This document shows positions 11,178 through 20,742 of a stretch of DNA of 64,000 nt, in pieces. Below the pieces are notes generated by a model. The model saw only the letters and a list, made by a program, of their open reading frames with translations. It was not told the origin of the DNA and made no database searches. How positions within the stretch are numbered: the stretch's first letter is position 1; every line of letters begins with the position of its first letter. The position numbers and the translations under genes were made by a program. The stretch is taken from assembly GCA_023014335.1 (NCBI GenBank), contig JAECYW010000020.1, forward strand, positions 1,302,001 through 1,366,000. Direction: 5' to 3'. Source of the stretch: Galerina marginata. Taxonomy: Eukaryota > Basidiomycota > Agaricomycetes > Agaricales > Galerinaceae.

Positions 11178-12522
11178 ATGAAAACATCGTCAAAATCTAT
11201 GCCCACACGCTTTCTTGTTTCCTCCTCGCTCATGTTTGCGCCTTCCTCTCTGTTCCGTTCCTTTCTACCTCCAATCTTCCAATGGGTTGGCCTCTTGCAT
11301 CTGAGCGACGACATTGCTCAGTACTTGTCGGACGATAGAGCCCTCGGAGCAATGGCCCAAGTCTGCAGGGCGTTTGCGCTATCCGTTTACAGGGTTCGCT
11401 ATCGTCGCTTGCACCTGTCGGGACCTCGCATCACCCTATGGTTAACCCGTGTGAAAGACTTCGCTGCTAAGCGCGACGACCACCCCCTTTTCGGCTTCAA
11501 CTTTGTTAGGGAGCTCTCTTTTGTGCTCGAAGGGTGGCACCGACGCGAATTCGAGGATCTAATTCAACGCATCACACCGATGTTCACCGGCATCCACACG
11601 ATCCGTGTCTTCGGATATGAAGGATTAGGAGCCACGTATCGTGATAATTGGTTCATTTCCCTCCTTAACTTTACCCAGCCTACGATTGTTTCGTTCAACG
11701 GCTCTGTCATCCCCTATTACGTCTTCAAATTCGATGTCCCGAGTCTACGGGTTGTTGAATTCAATTCCTGCCGGATTTTCTATCCCAACGCCGAGTGGAT
11801 TAGGCCCGAAGACCGCGAGGATATGATTGACGCCCATCTCACCCTGGCTCAAACTGGATCGGGCTGGAGCCGGGTCGTCTCTGTTACCAGTGGTGCTATT
11901 AATGCGGAGACACTAAGACTAGTGCACGCGACTCACGGATTACATTCTCTCGACTTACGCAGTGAGTCTTTTTTCGTCATTTTTGTCGGATTGACTTATG
12001 ATGTCAATACCAGTGACATTACATCAACGCGACAACGCACCGGGTATACGCCTGTCCTTCAACATCTCGTCCATCCAGTATCTATGTATTCGGGTTCCGA
12101 ATGATGCTGTTGGTGACATTCCAATGTTTCTTTTACAACATCTCCCAGTCGTGCCTTTCCTGGAGCATTTAGACATCGTTTTCGACGCAGGCTTGGACGA
12201 CCCCTCCAGCCCTCATTTACTTTTCGATGACATCCTTCCTACCCTCCTAGTAGCCACCAAAAGTATGACTCCCTGCCGGCTTGTGCGTATTAACCTTCGC
12301 TTCAAGGTGCCGGAGAATTTTCCACACTTAGGAACCATAGAATCATGGGTTTCTCCGACGGGAATTCACATTGAAGCGACGAATGAGATTATACAATCTC
12401 TCCGTTTTCCCGTAGAGCTCCCTTGTGACTTTATCATTCCTTTTACATTCCGAGGGTGGGACGACCATTCATGGGGAGACGCACGTTTGGTAGGAGTACC
12501 CTGGGGCAATATCAGTGACTGA
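11178..12522 (+). CDS. F-box/LRR-like protein, 430 aa
   Basis: Exon 1 is 11178-11961 and exon 2 is 12014-12522, joined over a 52-bp intron (GTGAGT...ACCAG) in phase 1. Residues about 38-80 resemble an F-box, with L-S-D-D-I-A-Q-Y-L, then the invariant-like V-C-R-A-F, then Y-R-R-L-H-L. The rest has irregular leucine-rich segments, e.g. LRVVEFNSC, LHSLDLR and LEHLDIVF, as in the expanded F-box families of Agaricomycetes. Such proteins usually serve as substrate receptors for SCF ubiquitin ligases. The start used is the first ATG; one at 11199 is an alternative. Just past the stop, another frame (about 12515-12610) reads LRR-like (LLRLDLERSLNSE). The gene may thus be longer through an intron I could not place, or be truncated by a frameshift. 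Confidence 0.7.
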
Positions 12523-13306
12523 TGCTTCATTTATGCATTTCTTATTAGTGTGTATGCTTCACCTTTTGCGCTTGGATCTTGAACGTAGCTTGAACTCCGA
12601 GTCAACCGGCGACGACTACATATCAACAGGTGTAACATTTTCTTTATTCCCGATTCGATCAGTTTTCTCCATGGGAACGTTGTGTATACATTTTCCCGTT
12701 CCTCTTCGGGTCAATTGATTGTCGAATATCTCGTTCCCCTTTTTGGTCTGTATCTTCTGCCTGTCACCTGAGCTCAAACAGATTTTTCCGCCTTCACCTA
12801 TCTAAGTCGAAAATTTGAGCTGCATATAGAAAGTCAAGTTTCTGGTGACGGTGACTCAAATACAAGTAGTAGTTACTCCCAGAGAGTGCTCTAGTACGAA
12901 TCGTCGACTGAAAGATGCTTCCCCCAGGTGTTTCTTTGTCCTCTCTGGATTTCCTTAAATAAGCGGAAGGATACCGTTCTTGGTATCGAATTCCCTTTTC
13001 CAACTAAACGGTCTTCTTCTTCCATCTTCCTCCACGAGCATCCATGTTCCAGGCTTTTTGCAGGTTTCCCATCAATACCGTGACACTAATTGGACACTAA
13101 TTTCACGGCCAAAAGTGATTTTGGCGGGAATTGATCGCGTTGCCATTGTTTGCATCCAATGACTTTGGCCACGGCACGTGCGATGTGAGTTGTGAATGTC
13201 ACACAGAATCACATATCTCACGTTGATCATACATCTCGCCCCCCTCCTCCTCCCCCACCGGTCCTCCCGTCCTCGCCAACGCGTCATACACGAGTCTCAC
13301 TCGTTG
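12523..13306. other. Intergenic DNA
   Basis: Apart from the LRR-like out-of-frame stretch next to the F-box-like gene, I see no coding sequence. The right part turns C/T-rich toward the promoter of the next gene. Confidence 0.4.
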
Positions 13307-13312
13307 TATAAA
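13307..13312 (+). promoter_or_regulatory. TATA box of the 893-aa gene
   Basis: TATAAA in a pyrimidine-rich promoter stretch, 572 bp upstream of the ATG. The distance is taken up by a 5' leader with introns. Confidence 0.5.
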
Positions 13313-13712
13313 GTCCACTAACCCTCTTATACCTTATCTCCGCCCCGCCTGCCGCTGCTGCTGCTCTTGACCCCGCATATTCGCAGTCTCACTGCCTATT
13401 CAAGCGTGCATCCCGGGTTTTGGGCACCACATCTGCGCTGCCGCTGCTGCCTGGCGAACTCCTCTTGCAGGTGAAGATCCTTGCGTGCCCGCACACAACG
13501 CCGCTCTCCGCGTGGGTCGCGCCGCTCGTCTCCCCCGCTGCTGCTGTTCTGCCCTCTGCCTGCCCGCCTGCCTTCTATTCGTAAGGGTCTTCCCCAGCCG
13601 AGCCGTACGCGTGAGCGCTGCCCCTTCTTCGTCGCCCCCGCCCGGAGAACGCCTCTATGGGCTTTTATTTGTAGCATTCTCATTCCCCAGTCTCCCGTTT
13701 ATCGCTCCTGTT

Positions 13713-13763
13713 GTAAGTCCTCACAAACTTCGTTGACGTTCAACTTACCGATCTTCGTCTCAG
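13713..13763 (+). other. 5'-UTR intron 1 of the 893-aa gene
   Basis: GTAAGT donor, CTTAC branch-like site and CGTCTCAG acceptor; 51 bp. Confidence 0.6.
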
Positions 13764-13815
13764 GTTCGCTCTTGTCATATACAGCCCTCCTCTCATTATA
13801 TTCTTGACTCTATCC

Positions 13816-13873
13816 GTAAGTCATCTGATAGTTTTTTTCGTCAATGTTGTAACTAGCTATCTAATCATTCTAG
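13816..13873 (+). other. 5'-UTR intron 2 of the 893-aa gene
   Basis: GTAAGT donor and TTCTAG acceptor, 58 bp, ending five bases before the ATG. It removes the N-terminal hydrophobic extension that would be read if translation began at the TTG at 13804. Confidence 0.65.
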
Positions 13874-13878
13874 TCATC

Positions 13879-16560
13879 ATGTCCTCCGAATCTGCACCTA
13901 CAAGCCGCAGGCTACCTGAAATCCGAAAGGTCGCGTTGTGGCATCCGTCTATGGGCCTCGTCGTCTCCCCTTCCGACGCCACGTTGCCTTCAGCCGTGGT
14001 CTCGGACGCTGCATCCACCAAGCTCGAAGACTTCACGAGGCCCCGTCTCCTCGGCGACGAAAACATTTACTATGCTTTTTACCCGCGCCGACTCATCCAC
14101 CGTGGGCCCTTGTTCTCTGTCCTGGCGGTGTCTCATGACGAGCTCGCTAAGTCGATTATGAAGGTCCCTGGTCCCTCGGGCACACCACCCCTGTACATCC
14201 TCGACCCTTCAATCCGAGTGCGGTGGAAGAATTTGGAGACTCCCCTGCTCGATGCTGCCCACACCCTCTTCACGACCCACCCATCCGTTTCCGCCTTCCC
14301 TCGCATTTCGTACCCCCGCTGGCCCCACGATCATGGATACGACGATGCTCACTCGAATTGGGACCTCGCCTACCACTGCGCCAAAAAATCATTGGCCGCT
14401 TTTTCTATGCTATCCGCGTTCGTTAGCTTCACGTTCGCGCTCTGGCTGTCGGAATTCGAAGAAGACTGTCTGCTTCGAGCTTTCAATGCCCTCAATCTGC
14501 ATCACTACACATTTCCTCGCGTCTGGCTGCAGTACGTTTTAAACTCCTTCATCGGCAATTTTGGGCCAGGGTTACGTGCTGGTGGATTCATCAATCCATA
14601 TACCACTCGTTGGGGCCCCTTTTTTTCGAAATTCATTGCTGCGAACGTGTCTATCTACTTGCTATGGGGTAATGAAGTACTCGATAGGCATCGCCTCACG
14701 CATTGGCGGATGGAGTGCTACTTCCCTCCACCACAATACATCCAGAATGCGAAGGACTACTACGCCAACTCAAACGTTGTCCTGCCTCACCAGGGGACGT
14801 ACGAGTTTACCCCGTCCTTCGCCAGCTCTTCCTCCGGTGATGCTGGCGACATGTTGGACGTGGATCAGTCTGCTTTCGACTATCCTGAGGCTTCCGTCGA
14901 TGAGCCGCCTTCTTCTCTCGCCGTCGCCGTCGCCCCGCAACCTTGCCTCGAGTCCGGCAGTGGCCAGCGCGACGGCGAAACCTGGGAGAATTTTTACGAG
15001 CGTCAAACGAAGAGCCTGGCGCAGCGAATGGAGAGGGAGACGCTGAAGGAGAGGCGGCGCCGAGAGGACATAGAGAAGGCATCAAAAAGTGGGCCCACAA
15101 GTCGGTCGGTCGTCTTCGTCTGGGAGAAGGACGCAGTCGTCACCGACTTTTATTGTCGCACACGCGTTATTTCATACCACGCCGTGACGGAGTGGGAAGC
15201 ACGCACAGAAAACCAGCGGTTCTTCTGGAGCCACACCAACGAGTGGGACCTCTGCCCCCAGCTGCCCATGTACCCGCCTGGCACTATCCCTCCTCCCCCG
15301 CGCGTCTATTCAGATGACGATGACGATGCGCCTATCCTCCCCGTCTCCACTCGCCCCGCGCAACCAAGCCAGCTGGTTAAGCCCACTGGCGCAACTGCCA
15401 TGATGGTCGAAGCTGTCAAGTCCATCGTCGCCAGAGACAAAACGCCTGAGGACGGGGGCAATTTCTTGCAGCGTTGGTCGCTCGAGGAGTACCTTGAGCT
15501 TCGGCATGGGTTTTCGGTACTCCCAGAATCTTGGAACTCAAACCTCCACAAGGACAGCTTCCGCCTGCAGAAGACGGGGGAGGTTTTGGCTATCAAAAAC
15601 CTCGTCCACGTTCCTGAAGAAATAATCCTTTCCTCCGCCGCCTATATTTCGCTCGTCGACTTCCATAACACGGCCGTGGCTGGGGACAAGCTGTCGTACC
15701 GCGAACTCCCTGCTGCTTGGGACTTGTCAGAGAAACTGAAATCCAGGATGTCTCGAATTCGTCTGCAGCGCGTCGCCAGCGCAATATATCCCAATACCGA
15801 CGTCTACATTTTACGGCCTCCTCCAGGATCCCGAGACCTTTCTCCATGGTTCGTCGCCACGACGAGTGCCACCGCGGTTCTGCTTGTATATCGAAAGGAA
15901 TGGACAACCATGCTCGAGATCGCACGCGGACTACTTGACTACGGCATCCCGTTCCACACCGTCGTCGAACGCCAGCGTCAGGCTGCTAGCCAGCCATTGA
16001 AGTCCAAGGTCATCGGGCTCGGTTATCGATTCAAAAACTTCCAGCCTGATGACCTGGATTTCGCGGCGTATGAAGCTGCCCGAGACGATATCTTTCGTTC
16101 GAGATTGGGACGTGTCGTTCTTATGATGGCTGGGCTTCCTGGAAGGATGGCGGCGGAGGTCGTCCCTGATTACGCAGTCCTCGATGGTCCGAATCTCGTT
16201 GATGTAGTGGTGGTAGGCACGCATGGTGACGTGGAGTTCGTCGACGACGCCATCGACGAGGAACACCTCGACATTATCTGCGGCGTATATGAGGTCGAGG
16301 GTGTTTATATCGAGTCGGCTCGGCACATGTCCTGGTGGCCAAAACACTCGACATTTGCCAAAGGCTGCTACGCCGCAGATCAGTGGCTGCCTGCTGCGGA
16401 GGTCTGGTACAAGGACCACCGCCGTAAACTTCGCAATGGAGAGTTTTTGCCGCAGACTGCAACATGGTGGTCGGGTTCGATGAAGCACAACGTCAAGAAG
16501 GTTACGCGTTTGCTTAACGGATCTGAGCACCTGGCCAACGATTTTATTCGCCGCGGCTAG
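13879..16560 (+). CDS. Large intronless hypothetical protein, 893 aa
   Basis: One uninterrupted reading frame of 894 codons; the ATG at 13879 follows a 5'-UTR intron directly. I do not recognise the family. It is probably a fungus-specific protein. Visible features: a hydrophobic stretch around residues 175-190; the motif HRLTHWRMECYFPPP at about 271-285; a charged, coiled-coil-prone segment (residues about 367-404, rich in E, R and K); an acidic run SDDDDDAP near 478; and a C-terminal half rich in W, Y and F with V-V-V-V-G-T-H-G-D-V near 775. No catalytic motif stands out. Codon use is GC-rich at third positions compared with the neighbouring DNA, as expected of an expressed gene. The transcript seems to have introns in both UTRs but none in the coding part. 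Confidence 0.85.
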   Translation: MSSESAPTSRRLPEIRKVALWHPSMGLVVSPSDATLPSAVVSDAASTKLEDFTRPRLLGDENIYYAFYPRRLIHRGPLFSVLAVSHDELAKSIMKVPGPSGTPPLYILDPSIRVRWKNLETPLLDAAHTLFTTHPSVSAFPRISYPRWPHDHGYDDAHSNWDLAYHCAKKSLAAFSMLSAFVSFTFALWLSEFEEDCLLRAFNALNLHHYTFPRVWLQYVLNSFIGNFGPGLRAGGFINPYTTRWGPFFSKFIAANVSIYLLWGNEVLDRHRLTHWRMECYFPPPQYIQNAKDYYANSNVVLPHQGTYEFTPSFASSSSGDAGDMLDVDQSAFDYPEASVDEPPSSLAVAVAPQPCLESGSGQRDGETWENFYERQTKSLAQRMERETLKERRRREDIEKASKSGPTSRSVVFVWEKDAVVTDFYCRTRVISYHAVTEWEARTENQRFFWSHTNEWDLCPQLPMYPPGTIPPPPRVYSDDDDDAPILPVSTRPAQPSQLVKPTGATAMMVEAVKSIVARDKTPEDGGNFLQRWSLEEYLELRHGFSVLPESWNSNLHKDSFRLQKTGEVLAIKNLVHVPEEIILSSAAYISLVDFHNTAVAGDKLSYRELPAAWDLSEKLKSRMSRIRLQRVASAIYPNTDVYILRPPPGSRDLSPWFVATTSATAVLLVYRKEWTTMLEIARGLLDYGIPFHTVVERQRQAASQPLKSKVIGLGYRFKNFQPDDLDFAAYEAARDDIFRSRLGRVVLMMAGLPGRMAAEVVPDYAVLDGPNLVDVVVVGTHGDVEFVDDAIDEEHLDIICGVYEVEGVYIESARHMSWWPKHSTFAKGCYAADQWLPAAEVWYKDHRRKLRNGEFLPQTATWWSGSMKHNVKKVTRLLNGSEHLANDFIRRG

Positions 16561-16619
16561 GTAAGTTCACATATTCATTCTCTGATAATGTAGTGCTAAT
16601 ATCTGTGATATTGTCGTAG
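16561..16619 (+). other. 3'-UTR intron starting right after the stop codon
   Basis: The stop TAG is followed at once by GTAAGT, and the intron ends in GTCGTAG at 16619 (59 bp). The exon junction would sit directly at the stop codon. Confidence 0.55.
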
Positions 16620-16859
16620 TTCTACGTTGTCGGCCAACTCAGTCGCGGTCATGTTTTTTGTTGTTCTATATACGTACCACACCGTTTGGGCCGCCGCATT
16701 TCATCATCTTCGTCTTGCGGCCCTTATGGTATCTTGTAATTCTTATTGCTCTTCAAAATATCTTGGTCTCCCCGGTTTTCGTGTGCACTTTTTGCGTGAA
16801 TATCTTCTGATGGCCGGTATTCGTTGCAAAGTTCTTAGAGCCGTGTGTGTGAATAGCAG

Positions 16860-17690
16860 GTACGCGAGGCATACGTTACGTGAATGGCCAAGGCTAGCTG
16901 GCTGGATTAAATCGAGTTTCAACGTCTTCCCTCTCTTACTCCCGCTTCAATTACGCCCTGTTGATCTAAGACTGAGACCCTCGACTACACTTCCTCCCTT
17001 AAGGTTATCAGTTCGGCGTGGACCCGTGGACGGCGACTGGACTACCCGACTTTCGGCAGACAATCTGCAAACTTTGGTCCTGGATTGGCCAGAAACATCT
17101 CGGATATTTAATCGCGATCTTCCAAAAATGAAATCAGTAAAATTGTTTGGTATGGTACTGGTTAAGTATTCTTGACAGGCAAGCTAACCACCGTCTTTAG
17201 GAAAATTCAAAGTAAATACACCGGGTTACGGATCAAGATCGATTGATTTACAATACTTGCAAACTTTACAGTGGTGTTGAATTTTTACGATACGGTAGAC
17301 GATTTCTCTAAAATCGTAAAGGCAATTCTAGCCTTTTTCTCTGGCGTTATGGCTTAGTCTCTCACACTCAAGCTCATCCTAGCTCTGGGGAAAGAGGAAC
17401 TGATCGATTAGTAGGGTGGGGTTCGGATACTTGACGCTAACTCTTTACGACCGCATATGAAATGCCCCAAAAGCAGCGCAGTGAATTGGAAGACCCCACA
17501 TATTTTAGCACCACGGGAAAGGCCCGTTTCTCGACAAAGACAGGTATAATAGGTTTCACGATGGAAATGAAGGGATGCAAGCAAATCCTGAAACTCACTT
17601 GGGAGCTTGGATGGGTTCCCGACTTAGTCCGCTCAGGCTCTCGCCACTCTGAAAACGCCGTCAAAATACAAAATCTTCAATTCCTAGTGA
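16860..17690 (+). pseudogene. Decayed F-box/LRR-like gene fragment
   Basis: Several reading-frame pieces look like the LRR part of an F-box protein: DNLQTLVLDWPETSR and LPKMKSVKLFG before 17155, then NFYDTVDDFSKIVKAILAFF near 17280-17335, which meets an in-frame TAG before SLTLKLILALGKEELID. A last piece with KIQNLQFL lies near 17670. No F-box part and no single intact frame joins them. I take it as a pseudogene related to the 11178-12522 type, but this rests on pattern resemblance only. Confidence 0.4.
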
Positions 17691-17759
17691 GTAGTCATTT
17701 TCAGTACCACAGTTACATTATGCGTAGAACCATGGCACACCGATCGTGCTTTACTATAG

Positions 17760-18053
17760 CTACTGGCTTAGTGATCCCACAATATGGCCCATTTTCGTCG
17801 TCCACTCAGCCGTCCTCTTTATCTTGTTCCTTTTTCGTTTAAGCTTCTTACATGCTGCTTTTTCCTCCTTGATGGTGGCATCGTCTTTCTCAACCTTCTG
17901 TCGCTTCTTCGCATGCAGGTCTGGCTGGCAAGTCAAACACGGGCAGCCTCCAGGCTCATCAGCGAACCACCCCTTCCCATAGTCCACGAGAATCTCTTGG
18001 CCAGGGGCGATATCTTCTGTCGCCTGGACGAAAAACCCGGAGGTTTCTGGGAC
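17760..18053 (-). pseudogene. C-terminal fragment of a SET-domain protein, truncated by the array
   Basis: The minus strand reads 97 residues ending at 17760. It carries the end of a SET domain: a V-Q-A-T-E-D-I-x-P-G-Q-E-I-L-V-D-Y-G core, with the conserved D-Y-G that closes the SET fold, then a post-SET-like G-C-P-C-L-T-C. A basic/acidic tail rich in K, R and E follows, likely nuclear. SET proteins methylate lysines, mostly on histones. The N-terminal part, with the cofactor-binding and NHS-type motifs, is absent: the frame runs into the repeat array at 18053/18054 and meets a stop soon after. Either the array is inserted in the gene, possibly in an intron, or the chromosome broke here. As it stands it cannot encode a working enzyme. 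Confidence 0.65.
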
Positions 18054-18296
18054 TAATAATCTAAGTCGTCAACTGGTACTACCAGTTTGTTCCCGTTCCC
18101 GGGAACAGCTTTTCAGTGACGGGAACACAATGGGAACAGAATTATGGGTTCAGTGGAACATGTGGATGTCTATGGGAACATGTTTCTAAGTTTTATGGAA
18201 CCAAAAATTGCTGAGAGGAACAATAACAACAGGTTTACATGTTTTGCACAGTATTATTTACATGACAGGAATACAACAGAAACAGAATCATAGTCC
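18054..18296. repeat. Module m1: head, hairpin AACTGGT-ACT-ACCAGTT, GGGAAC box
   Basis: The head is followed by a 7-bp-stem hairpin, then the perfect palindrome GTTCCCGGGAAC, then at least six more GGAAC copies spread over about 200 bp. Confidence 0.85.
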
Positions 18297-18505
18297 TAAT
18301 AATCTAAGTCGTGAAGCAGGGACCCTTATTGCATGCTGGCATAGATGCCAAAGCCCTCATATGATATGTCAAAAATAAAATTAAAAAGGCACTGGCATCA
18401 GCTATATATGTTCCATGGCACTTTGGCATCCAATAACAGTGCCAAAAAGATTAATTGAACTCGCTTTGGCATCTGATACATAAGATTCACAAAACCAAAC
18501 AGATC
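18297..18505. repeat. Module m2: head, weak hairpin, GGCAT box
   Basis: Head with GTGAAGCAG. The hairpin is degenerate here (AAGCA...CCCTT). TGGCAT, ATGCC and GGCAC recur at least six times. Confidence 0.8.
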
Positions 18506-18576
18506 TAATAATCTAAGTCATCAACTAGTCCTGCTAGTTGTGTTAAACGTAACAACTCCCACGGTAACAGATTCCT
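18506..18576. repeat. Module m3: head, hairpin CAACTAG-TCCTG-CTAGTTG, GGTAAC box
   Basis: A 71-bp module. After the 7-bp stem comes an imperfect TGTTA-AACGTAACA inverted repeat and one GGTAACAG. Confidence 0.85.
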
Positions 18577-18664
18577 TAATAATCTAAGTCGTCAACTAGT
18601 CCTGCTAGTTGTGTTACACGTAACAACTCCCATGGTAACAGACGGTAACAGATTCCTGAGAGTT
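18577..18664. repeat. Module m4: as m3, with two GGTAAC boxes
   Basis: Same hairpin as m3, with the inverted repeat TGTTAC-AC-GTAACA perfect. This is the point where B' units begin, right after each C unit. Confidence 0.85.
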
Positions 18665-18756
18665 TAATAATCTAAGTCTTCAATAACACCTTGTTATTTG
18701 TTCCGTTCCGGGGAACAGCTTTTCAGTGACGGGAACACAATGGGAACAGATTTCTT
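18665..18756. repeat. Module m5: head, hairpin AATAACA-CCT-TGTTATT, GGGAAC box
   Basis: It combines a different stem with the box class of m1. The inverted repeat is GTTCC-GG-GGAAC and is followed by the same CTTTTCAGTGACGGGAACAC tract as m1. Confidence 0.85.
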
Positions 18757-18844
18757 TAATAATATAAGTTGTCAATAACGAGGGGTTATTGAGTTACCCG
18801 TAACAACTCCCACGGTAACAGACGGTAACAGATTCCTGAGAGTT
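18757..18844. repeat. Module m6: variant head, hairpin CAATAAC-GAGGG-GTTATTG, GGTAAC box
   Basis: The head reads TAATAATATAAGT. A stem like that of m5 is combined with the box class of m3/m4; the inverted repeat is GTTAC-CC-GTAAC. Confidence 0.85.
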
Positions 18845-19122
18845 GAATAATATAAGTCATCAACTGGTACTACCAGTTTGTTCCTGTTTTCGGGAACAGC
18901 TTTTCAGTGACGGGAACACAACGGGAACAGATCTTTGGGTTCAATGGAACTTAGGGTTCCCTATGAGAACACGCAACATTTATCCTTTTTTTCTTTTCTT
19001 GGCTTCTGTAATTACTCAGCTGACCAACACGCTGATCAACATCTGCATGTTTTGTGAAACCAACAGCTTGATTCACATGTCTGTTCAATCTGAGATATCA
19101 GGGAGGGAAATTCAACAAGAAT
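18845..19122. repeat. Module m7: variant head, hairpin AACTGGT-ACT-ACCAGTT, GGGAAC box
   Basis: Stem and box as in m1, but with a head of the m6 type (AATAATATAAGTC) and a diverged inner inverted repeat (GTTCC...GGGAAC). It runs into the GCTTAGGC block. An open frame of 98 codons starting with TTG lies here and is not credible as a gene. Confidence 0.8.
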
Positions 19123-19350
19123 GCTTAGGCAACGCCTAAGCTAAAACCCTTGGCTTTTTTTTAAAAACTCCATCAAAAAGCCTTGCCGAGTCCGCACTTG
19201 CATACAGGTTGCCGGCGGTCGTCATCGGTTAGGTTCTGTTGTACAATTGCATTGGGAAAAAAACAAGTTGCGTCTACAAAAATAAATAGGGCCCGACCAA
19301 AGACTGATATTCCGCACTGTCATTGGGAAACACGTATGTGGTGCAACTAT
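19123..19350. repeat. GCTTAGGC block, copy 1 of the unit
   Basis: Begins with the hairpin GCTTAGGC-AAC-GCCTAAGC (8-bp stem). It continues through CCTTGCCGAGTCCGCACTTG, GTCGTCATCGGTTAGGTTCT and GACTGATATTCCGCAC. Diverged copies start at 20033 and 21058. Function unknown. Confidence 0.85.
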
Positions 19351-19646
19351 AAGTGAAATGGTGAAACTGAACTCAATCGTAGTGATTCATTTGCTTTTAG
19401 AACTAAGTATATCTCCAGGTATCTCTGAAAGTATCCAACGTTAATCCGACTTGCTCTGTTTACTGTCATTTATATCAAAGTTCCATGGAACCAAAGACTT
19501 TTGATACTGCCTCCAGCTTCTGTTGGGTGGACTGGGTATGGGTATGAACCTTGCTTTTAGAGTCATCGACCTTTTGGAGCATCAAAATTGGAACGAAATT
19601 TCAACATCTTGTAATCACTCTTCCCGACACGTCAACCAACAAGCTT

Positions 19647-19770
19647 TAATAATCTAAGTCGTGAAGCAGCAGTGCTTATTGCATGCCGGCATATATGCCA
19701 CTGGCATCATATGACATGTCAAAAAAGTCTTACATTGAATGTAAATTCTGAAGCAGTTGGCGACAGTCAC
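19647..19770. repeat. Module m8: head, hairpin AAGCA-GCAG-TGCTT, GGCAT box
   Basis: Sister of m2 with an intact stem and the perfect 12-bp palindrome GGCATATATGCC, followed by CTGGCAT. Confidence 0.8.
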
Positions 19771-19787
19771 AACAAGGACTCCTTGTT
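19771..19787. repeat. Headless hairpin AACAAGG-ACT-CCTTGTT
   Basis: A 7-bp stem with the ACT loop used by m1 and m7, but not preceded by the head. D units break inside this hairpin. Confidence 0.8.
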
Positions 19788-20032
19788 TAATAGTGCTCTT
19801 GCCATCAAGAATCTCCAATCTGCATGTTCCGTGAAACTTGCGGATGCTACTGCTATTAAAAATCATAGACTTGGTGACAGTTCACGTGGAAAGCTATTAA
19901 TGGTCAAAAAAACATATGGCAATGATATCTGAAAGTTCCATGACATCTGTAAATTCCCGTCAGATGTCAGAGTCATTGATACTATCAGTAACTTGCATAC
20001 TGCAGTTTATAATCAACTTGGTGAATCAGAAT

Positions 20033-20300
20033 GCTTAGGCAACGCCTAAGCTGAGACCCTTGAATTTTCTATTGAAATCTCATCAAAAACCTTGCCGAGT
20101 CCGCACTTGCATACAGGTCACCGGCGGTCGTCATCGGTTAGGTTCTGTTGTACAATTGCGTTAAGAAAAAACAAGTTGCGTCTACAAAATAAATAGGGCC
20201 TAACCAAAGACTGATATTCCGCACCCTCACCAAGAAACACGTGTGTCATCCATAAGTTCCATGAAACCTGTAGATCCACGTCAGATGTCTACTTGGTCAA
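20033..20300. repeat. GCTTAGGC block, copy 2 of the unit
   Basis: Same hairpin and landmarks as copy 1, with substitutions and a longer right part containing AGTTCCATGAAACCTGTAGA. Confidence 0.85.
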
Positions 20301-20742
20301 AGTATTGATCAAAAATTGTGTTAGAATGCTTGAGTGAATTCTGTTGAACTCCCGCAAACAGACCAGTGACTTTACGATGATTATGTAATCACTTTCCCCT
20401 TTGATATCTTCACTCCTGCGGGACAATCCTTGACTCGAGTCCTTCTTCCGAACCATCAAGTGAATTCCCGCAAACAAGTGAATTGACTTTATGTGGACGT
20501 GAGTTGTGTTTAAAGACTGATTTCTAAGTTCTGTGGAACCTACAGTTGATTGGCAAGCAAGTTCTGTTGTACTCCCGCAAACAGTGAATGTCTTCACTCT
20601 GAGTGCGTTGAAATTGCGTCTACAGGGCAGAATTAAATACTGATACCAGGAAATAAGTTCTGTTGATACCAAGTCTGTAGATCCATGTCAGGTCAGAGTA
20701 TTTGTATTAGAGTCTTCCTTTCCTTTGGTGATATACTTTCAC

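Noticed and set aside
13804..13878. N-terminal hydrophobic extension of the 893-aa protein
   Set aside because: It needs a TTG start and reads through a clear GTAAGT...TTCTAG intron.
14770..16530. Long minus-strand frames opposite the 893-aa gene
   Set aside because: They are shadows of a GC-rich coding strand.
18843..19139. 98-codon frame repeated in all complete units
   Set aside because: It starts with TTG, runs through module m7's hairpin and boxes, and has no family features. It is identical in all units only because the DNA is.
19654..19932. Overlapping 70- and 86-codon frames on opposite strands in the m8 region
   Set aside because: They overlap each other, lack ATG starts, and the region is made of structured repeats.
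20289..20672. 127-codon minus-strand frame in A, B and B' units
   Set aside because: Non-ATG start, low-complexity mixture of repeat motifs, no domain. It persists by copy identity, not selection.
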